NCBI RefSeq assembly: GCF_000173915.1
Contig: NZ_ACDZ02000013.1
Coordinates: forward strand, 20,861-84,860
Direction of reading: 5' to 3'
Source: Gemella haemolysans ATCC 10379
GTDB taxonomy: Bacteria; Bacillota; Bacilli; Staphylococcales; Gemellaceae
Length of the DNA: 64,000 bases
Both the position numbers and the translations under genes were made by a program. Below the pieces are notes generated by a model. The model was not told the DNA's origin, searched no databases, and saw only the letters and a program-made list of their open reading frames with translations. Each line of letters opens with the position of its first letter. The first letter of the stretch is position 1. Shown here in pieces: positions 56,795 through 64,000 of the stretch.

Positions 56795-57530
56795 TACTAT
56801 CTCTCACTGTTAATGATAGATAAATTTCATCTAAAGACGCACCTGCCATATTAAATTCGGCCCTTAGTTGTTCTAGATTACCATTCGCTAGAATTTTTCC
56901 TTCGTGAATAATAACGAAATTGTCACAATACTTTTCTGCTGTAGCTAGTATGTGCGTAGACATCAATAAACTAGCTCCATTATCTCTTCTTTCACACATT
57001 AGATTAATTAAGTCATTAATTGCAATCGGATCAAGTCCTAAAAACGGCTCATCAATTATATATAAACTCGGTTCTGATAAAAAGGCACAGATAATCATTA
57101 CTTTTTGTTTCATACCTTTTGAAAAGTGTACTGGGAAAAATTTCTTCTTATCGCTTAGTTTAAACAGCTCTAGTAATTTATCTGCTTTTTCCCACGTATC
57201 ATCTATATCTAATCCATAAGCCATTGCTGTTAGATTTATATGTTCTTCTAGTGTTAATTCTTCATATAAAACAGGCGATTCTGGAATATAACTTATGCTC
57301 TTTCTATATTTTTCATTATCACGAGTAATTGTAATACCATTAACCTTTATCTCACCTTCCATAGGTCTAAGTAATCCCAATATATGTTTAATTGTAGTAC
57401 TTTTACCAGCCCCATTAAGACCAATTAGCGCTGTTATACTACCTTTAGGTATTTGTATATTGATATTATCTATAATCTTTCTACGATTATATCCACCACC
57501 AAGATTGCTAATTTCTAATACATTAGTCAT
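56787..57530 (-). CDS. ecsA: ABC transporter ATP-binding protein EcsA
   Basis: This 247-residue ATPase has Walker A GLNGAGKST (about residue 36), Q-loop YIPESPVLYEELT, signature FSKGMKQKV, Walker B LYIIDEPFLGLDP with the catalytic Glu present, and switch MSTHIL. It partners EcsB directly downstream. It overlaps coaE by 8 nt. Confidence 0.9.
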   Translation of the reverse strand: MTNVLEISNLGGGYNRRKIIDNINIQIPKGSITALIGLNGAGKSTTIKHILGLLRPMEGEIKVNGITITRDNEKYRKSISYIPESPVLYEELTLEEHINLTAMAYGLDIDDTWEKADKLLELFKLSDKKKFFPVHFSKGMKQKVMIICAFLSEPSLYIIDEPFLGLDPIAINDLINLMCERRDNGASLLMSTHILATAEKYCDNFVIIHEGKILANGNLEQLRAEFNMAGASLDEIYLSLTVRDSNE

Positions 57531-58119
57531 TTTGCTTATCTCCTCTTTTTAACTTTTCTAATATTTCATCAATTTGTTGAAATGTGTCTTCTTTACTATA
57601 ACTATTATTTATAACAAAATCACCTAATGCTGCTTTTTCCCTTGGACTCATTTGACTTTCTATACGCTTAATAGCCTCTTCTTTTGGTAAAGAGTTCCGC
57701 GTCATTAATCTTTCTAGTTGTACATCTTCATCTACATATACAACTGCTACTTTTTCTACCAAGTCTACAAAATTAGCCTCATATAATAATGCTATATCCA
57801 AAAAGACCAGATTTTCATCTTTATGTTCTTCTTGTAATTTTAAAATTAATTCTTTAATTTTAGGATGAATAATACTATTTAAGATTTTTAAATTGTCATC
57901 ATTACCAAAAACTAACTTACCTACTTTTTCCCGACTTATTTCATTATTTTCTAAAATTTCATCACCGAATTTTTCAGCTAGTTTTCTTTTCACATCATCG
58001 CTAGTAAGTGCAACATGTCCAAGTTTGTCAGCATCAATAATGGTATAGCCCTTAGCTATCAAATAGTCTGATACAGTACTTTTTCCACATGCTATACTTC
58101 CTGTAATTCCAATATTCAA
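57523..58119 (-). CDS. coaE: Dephospho-CoA kinase
   Basis: This 198-residue P-loop kinase has Walker A GSIACGKST (residues 7-15), DADKLGHVAL, and the LID-like MTRNSLPKEEAIKRIESQM. It phosphorylates dephospho-CoA as the last step of CoA synthesis. The start codon is TTG at 58119 behind GGAGATGATAA; no in-frame ATG precedes it. It heads the coaE-ecsA-ecsB-hemY-like operon, possibly with pepA. Confidence 0.92.
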   Translation of the reverse strand: MNIGITGSIACGKSTVSDYLIAKGYTIIDADKLGHVALTSDDVKRKLAEKFGDEILENNEISREKVGKLVFGNDDNLKILNSIIHPKIKELILKLQEEHKDENLVFLDIALLYEANFVDLVEKVAVVYVDEDVQLERLMTRNSLPKEEAIKRIESQMSPREKAALGDFVINNSYSKEDTFQQIDEILEKLKRGDKQND

Positions 58120-58235
58120 ATTATCATCTCCATTAAATTACTTAAATACAATTTTATCATAAACTGCAAGCATTTACCATAGTTTATAAACTATTCAATC
58201 TCTTTACTAAATAACTAAAGAACATACTTTAATAT

Positions 58236-58281
58236 AAAAGAAAAGATTAACAAGTTTATAACTCATTAATCTTTTTTCAAT
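58236..58281 (-). terminator. Terminator of the amino acid permease gene
   Basis: On the minus strand AAAGATTAA pairs with TTAATCTTT around a 15-nt loop and is followed by TCTTTTAT. Confidence 0.65.
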
Positions 58282-58286
58282 ATTAA

Positions 58287-59726
58287 TTATCCTTTATATG
58301 GATGAATGTCCATTTCTTCTAGTTTAACAAATTTTTTCTTTGTCACCATTTTAAATACTATATACATTACTACACCTATAGCTGGACAAACTAAATTATA
58401 TGACATTTTCACAAATCCACCTGTCGCATAGTCAGCTATTAACTGTAGTAATATTATTGTTGCAAAAGAAATTAGAGCAATATAAGATCCTACAACACCT
58501 GTTTTAGCAGTATAAGGAAGAACATCTTCCGCTTTTTTCCCTTGCTTCATAATTGCTCTTCTCAAGCGAATTTGAGATATTAAAGATACCATCCAAATTA
58601 TCATTACTATAATTCCTACCATCGATAGTAACATATAGTACCCACTTGGATTTAATCTTTCAAAAATGAAACATAGTACCATATATACTGCTGAGAAAGT
58701 TAACGCAAATACTGGTACTGAGTTAGTATTTAATTTTTTAAATACTTTAGGACCATAATTGTGCGAACTTAATGAAAATAGCTGTCTACTAGAAACATAC
58801 ATCCCTGAGTTTGCAGCAGATAGAACTGATGTTAAAATGACCGCATTCATAATAACTGCTGCTACTTCTAAACCAATATTTTGAAATACAATTGTAAATG
58901 GCGATGCTGTTACATTATTAGTATCTAGTAATCTTGGATCATTGGCTGAAACTATTGAAGATATAATTAACATTGTAGCGATATAGAATATCAATATTCT
59001 CCAAAACACTTGTTTAACTGCCTTAGGCATTGTCTCTTTAGGATTTGGTGATTCACCTGCTGTAACAGCAACTACTTCCGTACCACCAAATGAGAATGCT
59101 GCAGTAGACAGAACACCAAATAATCCTAACATACCAGTGCTACTTGTTTTTTCTCCATTCTGGATAAAAGTATGAATACCAGCTTCACTATTTCCAGTAG
59201 CTCCAAAAACAATTGCAACTCCTACAATTAAAAATGCAACAACTGTCATTACTTTTATAATCGTTATCCAGTATTCGACTTCACCAAATACTTTAACACT
59301 TATTAAGTTTAATAAATACAATAATACTAAAAATATAATACAAATCGAAAACGTTGAAAACTGTCTAAAGAATTCCCAGTAGTGTAATATTTTCGATAAT
59401 GTTATTATGTCTACACTTGCTACTAATATCCATAGAATCCAGAATAACCATCCAACTCCAAATCCAACACCTGGATCTATAAATCTTGTTGCATATGCTC
59501 CGAATGAACCTGAAACTGGATAAAATGTCGCCAATTCTCCTATAGAAGCCATTAAAAAGTAAATAATAACTCCAATTAATGCATAAGTTAAAACTGCTCC
59601 GTAAGAACCTGCTTTACTAACTACCGCTCCACTTGCCATAAATAATCCGGTACCTATACATCCACCTATAGCTATCATACTAATATGACGAGCTTGCAGT
59701 TTTCTTTCCATCTTTGAATCTGCCAT
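58287..59726 (-). CDS. APC-family amino acid permease
   Basis: This 479-residue protein has about twelve spans. AAT-type signatures are present: RHISMIAIGGCIGTGLFMASG at span 1, GELATFYPVSGSFGAYATRF in spans 2-3, FSFGGTEVVAVTAGESPNPKETMPKAV at span 6. This subgroup carries lysine, GABA or similar amino acids; the substrate is not clear. Of two ATGs, the one at 59726 (MADSKMERK) has AAAGGATG before it. Promoter at 59765-59793. Confidence 0.9.
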   Translation of the reverse strand: MADSKMERKLQARHISMIAIGGCIGTGLFMASGAVVSKAGSYGAVLTYALIGVIIYFLMASIGELATFYPVSGSFGAYATRFIDPGVGFGVGWLFWILWILVASVDIITLSKILHYWEFFRQFSTFSICIIFLVLLYLLNLISVKVFGEVEYWITIIKVMTVVAFLIVGVAIVFGATGNSEAGIHTFIQNGEKTSSTGMLGLFGVLSTAAFSFGGTEVVAVTAGESPNPKETMPKAVKQVFWRILIFYIATMLIISSIVSANDPRLLDTNNVTASPFTIVFQNIGLEVAAVIMNAVILTSVLSAANSGMYVSSRQLFSLSSHNYGPKVFKKLNTNSVPVFALTFSAVYMVLCFIFERLNPSGYYMLLSMVGIIVMIIWMVSLISQIRLRRAIMKQGKKAEDVLPYTAKTGVVGSYIALISFATIILLQLIADYATGGFVKMSYNLVCPAIGVVMYIVFKMVTKKKFVKLEEMDIHPYKG

Positions 59727-59764
59727 TATTTTCATCCTTTCATTAATTTATTATATAAATATAG

Positions 59765-59793
59765 ATTATACAAGATTTAATAGCATTTGTAAA
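59765..59793 (-). promoter_or_regulatory. Amino acid permease promoter
   Basis: On the minus strand TTTACA (59793-59788), a 17-nt spacer and TATAAT (59770-59765). The remaining gap to 60034 is very AT-rich with a small hairpin near 59800-59825. Confidence 0.75.
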
Positions 59794-60034
59794 TAAATTT
59801 TCAGACTTTTTCTGAGAATTTTTTCAATTTTTCTACTTATAACGTAGTTGTGCATTTTTTGAAAATGATATCGTCTATCATCTACAAAAATTTATTTTTA
59901 TATTTTAAAATATAATATATTTATTAAAATGCTTATAAATATATCATTTTACATCAGTTAATTATAAGATATTTATTATATATTTTATATAAATTTATTT
60001 TCTACGTATCATTTTAAGAACTATATAGAAAGCA

Positions 60035-60062
60035 TTTACAGAATTATTCTTTATGATATAAT
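60035..60062 (+). promoter_or_regulatory. Promoter of the acyl-CoA dehydrogenase-like gene cluster
   Basis: TTTACA (60035-60040), a 16-nt spacer and TATAAT (60057-60062) preceded by TGA (extended -10). Confidence 0.75.
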
Positions 60063-60109
60063 TTTTGTATAAGAATATATTAGATATATTAATGTTAGGA
60101 GGCATTATT

Positions 60110-61237
60110 ATGACAACATTTTATAATGAAGCTAGGGAGTTTGCAAAAAAATATATTGATCCTATTGCAAAAGAAATAGACGAACAAGAAAGATTTCCTG
60201 AAGAAGTCTTTAAAGAGTTAGGAAAAGCAGGATATTTCAAACTTATGATACCTACTGAACTTGGTGGATTAGGAAAAAATATGCAAGAACATGCAGATGC
60301 TTGCCGTGCTTTTGCTAAATCAAGTGCTACTGTAGGTCTATGTTATATGATGCATAATGTTGCACTAAACTGTGTTCTTTCTTATGCCGACGATAATCTA
60401 AAATCAAAAATTTGTAGAGACATCGTTGAAAATGAAAAATTTATGGCACTTGCATATAGTGAATTGGGGACTGGAACACACTTCTATATCTCAGATGTCA
60501 AAACTGAATTTAAAGATAATTCAGTAGTATTTAATGGACTGAAAAGTATGGTGACTTCTGCAGAATTCGCATCTTATTATCTTGTTCTTACTCCTTCAGA
60601 TGTTGAGGGTGGAATTGACAACTGGGTGTTCCCTCTAGGTAGCGATGGGCTAGAATTCAAACCTTCTACTTGGCACGGTCTAGGAATGCGTGGTAATGTT
60701 TCTTGCCAAATGGCAATTAACGATGTTGAATTAAATAAAGAACTACGTATTGGTCAAGCTGGATCAGGAGTTGACCAAGTATTCACTATTGTAGCAACAT
60801 ACTTCATCACAGGACTTGCTGCTGTCTATAGTGGTCTTTGCGAAGCAATACTAGAAGAAGCTGTCGCACATACTACTAATAGAAAATATCCTGATGGAAA
60901 ATCTCTAAGCGAAATTGAAACAGTACAAATTCATCTTGCAAAAATCTATAGCCAAACTAATGCAGCGGTTCTTGGAACAAACGAAGCAGCTCGTAGTTTC
61001 TTAAATAAAGATGCTGATATGCTAGCTAAAATCTTATCAGCTAGAATTTTTGCTAGTGAAGCTGCTATTGAATTAGCCCGTCTTGGTATGCGTGTTGGTG
61101 GTGGTAAAGCATATAACCGTTTTGGAAATATGGAACGCTATCTAAGAGATGCATTCGCAAGTCATATTATGGCACCTAGTGTTGATGTTCTTACAATCTG
61201 GTTAGGTAAAGCAATCACAGGACAACAATTACCATAG
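60110..61237 (+). CDS. Acyl-CoA dehydrogenase-fold flavoprotein lacking the usual catalytic Glu
   Basis: This 375-residue ACAD-fold protein has an N-terminal helical domain (REFAKKYIDPIAKEIDEQERFPEEVF), a middle beta domain (ALAYSELGTGTHFY, WHGLGMRGNVSCQMAINDVEL) and a C-terminal helical domain ending GMRVGGGKAYNRFGNMERYLRDAFASHIMAPSVDVL. The usual catalytic YEGT segment is replaced by APSVDVL, and the alternative Glu site reads DQVF. It may be an ACAD-fold monooxygenase or another flavoenzyme rather than a fatty-acid oxidation enzyme. TAGGAGG precedes ATG 60110; the upstream extension lacks a site. Confidence 0.82.
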   Translation: MTTFYNEAREFAKKYIDPIAKEIDEQERFPEEVFKELGKAGYFKLMIPTELGGLGKNMQEHADACRAFAKSSATVGLCYMMHNVALNCVLSYADDNLKSKICRDIVENEKFMALAYSELGTGTHFYISDVKTEFKDNSVVFNGLKSMVTSAEFASYYLVLTPSDVEGGIDNWVFPLGSDGLEFKPSTWHGLGMRGNVSCQMAINDVELNKELRIGQAGSGVDQVFTIVATYFITGLAAVYSGLCEAILEEAVAHTTNRKYPDGKSLSEIETVQIHLAKIYSQTNAAVLGTNEAARSFLNKDADMLAKILSARIFASEAAIELARLGMRVGGGKAYNRFGNMERYLRDAFASHIMAPSVDVLTIWLGKAITGQQLP

Positions 61238-61321
61238 AATATTTTTCTGAAATAACTCATATAAGAGGCACCTAAAAGTCCTAAAATTTCAAAAGTTTAT
61301 ATGAGAACTCATAAGCTTTGC

Positions 61322-61375
61322 AGGGTGACTCACCAAAATCTATTTTTATCGAAATCATGATTTTTGAGTCATCTC
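61322..61375. repeat. Palindromic intergenic element, copy 3
   Basis: The left end AGGGTGACTCACCAAAATC and the right end GAAATCATGATTTTTGAGTCATCT form an imperfect inverted repeat. It shares both termini and the core with the other copies. It lies between the flavoprotein gene and the PhnD-like gene. Confidence 0.65.
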
Positions 61376-61412
61376 ATATTTTTAAAATATAATTTAGAAG
61401 AGGTATATTATT

Positions 61413-62237
61413 ATGACAAAATTAAAAGTTGGAGCTGTTATTTATGATCCTAAGGTTACTGTAATTTGGGGAATTATTGCAAAATTTTTTGAAGATGAAA
61501 ACTTCCCTATTGAACCAGTTTATTACAAAGATTACAAAGGTCAAGTTGACGGTTTATTAGCTAAAGAAATTGATGTAGCTTGGAATTCTCCTTTAGCATG
61601 GTTAGATACTCACCTACGCACTAACGGAACTGCTTTAAATGGTTCTATGCGTGATACTGACCGCGATCGTAGTTCCTATTTAGTAGTAAAAGCTAATAGC
61701 AACATTAACTCTATTCAAGACTTAAGAAATAAAACAATAGGTTTTGGTGCAATTGATTCACCACAAGCTAGATTAATTCCTATTAATCACCTTCACAAAC
61801 TTGGTTTAGAATTTGGAAAAGATTATACTGAAAAACGATTTGATATCGGTGTTGGGCTTCATGGTGACCATGTTGGTGGAGAACTTGATTCAGCAGTTGC
61901 TTTAAAAAATGATGAAGTTGCTGCTACGTGGATGTTAGATTTAAACTATAATGCATGGATTGCAGATGGAACTCTAGATGAAAATCAGGTGAAAATTTTA
62001 TCAAAAACAGATTTCTTTGATCACTGTATCTTCTCAGGACATCCAGAATTAGACGTAGCTCATTTTGAAAAATTTATAGAAGTATTACACAAAATGGATT
62101 ACAATAATCCTGAGCATAAAGAAATGATGGATATGGAAGGGTTAAAAGAATGGGTTTCTGGTCGTACTTCTGGATTTAAACAACTTACTGAAGCCAATGA
62201 ATATTTAGATTTTTTTAAAGAGTTTCATGGTGAATAA
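61413..62237 (+). CDS. Cytosolic PhnD/SsuA-like binding-fold protein
   Basis: This 274-residue protein has the type II periplasmic-binding fold of PhnD/NMT1-like proteins: DVAWNSPLAWLDTH, YLVVKANSNINSIQDLRNKTIGFGAIDSPQARLIPINHL, and DEVAATWMLDL. It has no signal peptide, lipobox or membrane anchor (it starts MTKLKVGAVIYDPKVT), and no permease or ATPase gene is near, so it probably acts inside the cell. A His-rich loop GVGLHGDHVGG stands out. Cytosolic relatives of this fold include enzymes such as THI5 and MqnA/MqnD. It is 2 nt upstream of the MetE-like gene. Confidence 0.75.
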   Translation: MTKLKVGAVIYDPKVTVIWGIIAKFFEDENFPIEPVYYKDYKGQVDGLLAKEIDVAWNSPLAWLDTHLRTNGTALNGSMRDTDRDRSSYLVVKANSNINSIQDLRNKTIGFGAIDSPQARLIPINHLHKLGLEFGKDYTEKRFDIGVGLHGDHVGGELDSAVALKNDEVAATWMLDLNYNAWIADGTLDENQVKILSKTDFFDHCIFSGHPELDVAHFEKFIEVLHKMDYNNPEHKEMMDMEGLKEWVSGRTSGFKQLTEANEYLDFFKEFHGE

Positions 62238-62239
62238 TT

Positions 62240-63415
62240 ATGACTAATTCATCTTTCTTAGTTTCTCTTCTTGGCAGTATGCCTCGTAGTAAAAAACTAT
62301 TAACCGCAAAACGAAAATTAAATAAAGGAAATATCGACTTAAAAACATATCAAGAAATCTTAGATGAAGAAACAAAATATGTAGTTGAACTTCAAGAAAA
62401 TAATTATATTGATATAATCACTAGCGGTGAACTAAATCGAGATAATTATGTTTCATTTATCGCTGAACGTTTGGACGGTGTTACAATGATGAGTATGGCT
62501 GATATGTTTGATTATATTGAGGACAAACAAGGTTTTGAACAAATACTAGAAATATTAGACGTTCCTGCAATTAGTATAAAAAATGCAATTTGTACAGGAA
62601 AAGTAAAATATAATAAACCTCTGGTAGCTGATGAAATGATTGAACTAAAAAAATTAACCGATAAGAAAATCAAAGCAACATTACCAGGTCCTTATTTAAT
62701 AACTAGGTCCATGTGGTTACCTGCTCTATCGAAACAATATTACGATAGCAAAGATTCTCTAGGAGAAGACATAATTAAAGTATTAAAAGAAGAAATTGAT
62801 TCATTAGCAAAAATAGGTGTTGATGTTATTCAATTTGATGAGCCTGTATTAACCGAAGTGGTATTTTCTGAAGGTAAGACAAGATCTTTTATGTGTGCAG
62901 CATTATCTGAGAAAAAAGATCCTACTGAAGAATTAAAATTTGCTACTAAATTAATTAAATCTGTAATTGATTATGCCAAAGAAAAAGAAATATTAGTTTC
63001 TCTTCATGTATGTCGTGGTAATTGGAGTCGTGATGAAAGTATTCTACTTACTGGACCGTATACTCCTCTACTTCCACTATTCGAAGAAACTCTTCCTAAT
63101 ATACTTACATTAGAGTTTTCTACTCCTCGTGCTGGAGAAATATCTTCATTATTCAGTAGTACTCTAATAAGAGATAATTGTATCCTAGGATTAGGTGTTA
63201 TGAATCCAAGAACAGAAGATATAGAACCATTAGAAGATATCCTAAATCGTGTAGAAGAAGTAATGCAATATATTCCTAAAGAAAGAATTTGGTTAAATCC
63301 AGACTGTGGTTTTGCTACATTTGCCAATAGACCCGTAAGTACAATGGATATAATCGATAAAAAATTAGCTCGGCTAAATGAAGCTAAAAATACATTGAGG
63401 AATTTGTATGACTAA
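62240..63415 (+). CDS. Core MetE-like zinc methyltransferase (cobalamin-independent methionine synthase C-terminal domain)
   Basis: This 391-residue protein contains only the catalytic barrel of MetE and lacks the N-terminal folate-binding half. Motifs are ATLPGPYLITRSMW, IQFDEPVLTE (substrate pocket), the zinc ligands in SLHVCRGNW (His and Cys), and the late Cys in LNPDCGFATFANRPV. Homologues transfer a methyl group to homocysteine or another thiol. Core-only forms include YxjG/YxjH and folate-independent methionine synthases. It overlaps the next gene by 8 nt and lies 2 nt after the PhnD-like gene. Confidence 0.87.
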   Translation: MTNSSFLVSLLGSMPRSKKLLTAKRKLNKGNIDLKTYQEILDEETKYVVELQENNYIDIITSGELNRDNYVSFIAERLDGVTMMSMADMFDYIEDKQGFEQILEILDVPAISIKNAICTGKVKYNKPLVADEMIELKKLTDKKIKATLPGPYLITRSMWLPALSKQYYDSKDSLGEDIIKVLKEEIDSLAKIGVDVIQFDEPVLTEVVFSEGKTRSFMCAALSEKKDPTEELKFATKLIKSVIDYAKEKEILVSLHVCRGNWSRDESILLTGPYTPLLPLFEETLPNILTLEFSTPRAGEISSLFSSTLIRDNCILGLGVMNPRTEDIEPLEDILNRVEEVMQYIPKERIWLNPDCGFATFANRPVSTMDIIDKKLARLNEAKNTLRNLYD

Positions 63416-63872
63416 TTTATACGAATCAAATAATTATGACCTTAGTTTTAGAGGGATTTTATCAAATAATAATTTTAAATTGTATACTAATAATGATACT
63501 ATTACTATTTCAAGTGATATTAACTTTGATATAAATTCAGATTATAGAAGTAGTATAAATTATTTAGCTTCTTCAATACTTGGTGGTATAGCCCATACCA
63601 TAATAAACGAAAGTAAACATTCTAATATAGATATTGAAGAACTTGAGGGGAAAATTCATCTAGTACTAAAAAATCCTCTAACACTATTAAATGTTAGAGG
63701 TTATAATGAAGAACCAAAAATTGATAGTTGTGTAATCACATACTATTTATATGCAGATATTGATGAAACAAATCTTATAGAATTTTGTAATTTATCACTA
63801 AAAAAATCCTTTATTTACAATACACTAAAAAGTGTAATAAATTTTGAAATAAAATTTATTCTAATTGATTAA
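63408..63872 (+). CDS. OsmC-like fold protein without the usual cysteines
   Basis: This 154-residue protein has the secondary-structure pattern of OsmC/Ohr proteins: N-terminal beta strands, then a central helix YLASSILGGIAHTIINES where OsmC has the first Cys, the short strand IEELEGKIHLVL, and a late helix FCNLSLKKSFIYNTLKSV in the place of the second CPxxNTL motif. Both peroxidatic Cys positions appear replaced (Gly and Ser). The fold call is by pattern only. It overlaps the MetE-like gene by 8 nt, so it belongs to the same operon. Confidence 0.5.
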   Translation: MTNLYESNNYDLSFRGILSNNNFKLYTNNDTITISSDINFDINSDYRSSINYLASSILGGIAHTIINESKHSNIDIEELEGKIHLVLKNPLTLLNVRGYNEEPKIDSCVITYYLYADIDETNLIEFCNLSLKKSFIYNTLKSVINFEIKFILID

Positions 63873-63877
63873 AAGAC

Positions 63878-63940
63878 AGGGTGTGATTCAAAAATCATGA
63901 TTTCAGAACAACAGAAATCGATTTTGTAGAATCACTCCCT
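63878..63940. repeat. Palindromic intergenic element, copy 4 (best preserved)
   Basis: A 63-bp element: AGGGTGTGATTCAAAAATCATGATTTC pairs with the complement of GAAATCGATTTTGTAGAATCACTCCCT over about 27 positions per arm, with a short central loop. It lies just after the OsmC-like gene and may also act as its terminator. The last 60 bases of the window hold no gene I can support. Confidence 0.7.
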
Positions 63941-64000
63941 ACCATTTAATATGTGTATGTATTTTTAGTCTCCTTTCTCATCCATTACAACATAAAAAAC

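Overview
The window is AT-rich, tightly packed bacterial chromosome. It looks like a low-GC Gram-positive coccus of the Bacilli. The evidence is a vegetative sigma factor next to DnaG, RNase Y, a fused SecDF, SepF, EcsAB, a T-box leader, and a giant surface protein with a YSIRK-type signal and a sortase tail. Gene content and codon bias fit Gemella best, but that assignment is inference. I see no tRNA, rRNA, CRISPR array, prophage or insertion sequence.

Layout. 1-5.7 kb: end of sepF, an AI-2E-type exporter, a DUF1146-like membrane protein, corA, a TrmH-type rRNA methyltransferase, a rhodanese and a TM2 protein. 4.6-7.5 kb: dnaG-rpoD. 7.9-10.8 kb: trkA-trkH potassium uptake. 10.9-14.5 kb: a tmk-holB-trmN6-yazA-rsmI operon that lacks several genes usual at this locus and ends in a kinase-less histidine-kinase-like fragment. 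14.6-19.1 kb: two aminotransferases, a formate/nitrite transporter and a decayed second copy of it. 19.5-22.6 kb: rny, then divergent rplK-rplA with a leader hairpin. 22.8-24.8 kb: GntR regulator, degenerate ABC ATPase and permease behind a near-consensus promoter overlapped by an operator-like inverted repeat. 24.9-27.1 kb: an arsenosugar-type cluster (glycosyltransferase, CMD peroxidase-like protein, radical SAM ArsS). The ArsS frame is interrupted by a TGA exactly where the family has Cys or selenocysteine, and a SECIS-like hairpin follows. 27.8-37.4 kb: one surface adhesin of about 3,200 residues with MucBP domains and a VEPNKP wall-spanning array. 37.8-49.7 kb: secDF, GtrA/HAD, prfC-murE, a methyltransferase, brnQ, a purine permease and a small membrane protein. 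49.9-52.6 kb: an amino-acid ABC transporter under a T-box leader with two successive antiterminator/terminator modules, probably arginine-responsive. 52.7-59.7 kb: pepA, a HemY-like flavoprotein, ecsBA, coaE and an amino-acid permease. 60.1-63.9 kb: an unusual set of an acyl-CoA-dehydrogenase-like flavoprotein, a cytosolic PhnD-like binding-fold protein, a core MetE-like methyltransferase and an OsmC-like protein.

The best candidates for something new are the ArsS selenoprotein with its SECIS, the four-gene flavoprotein/PhnD/MetE/OsmC set, the tandem-module T-box, and a dispersed family of about 55-63 bp palindromic elements found in four intergenic gaps.
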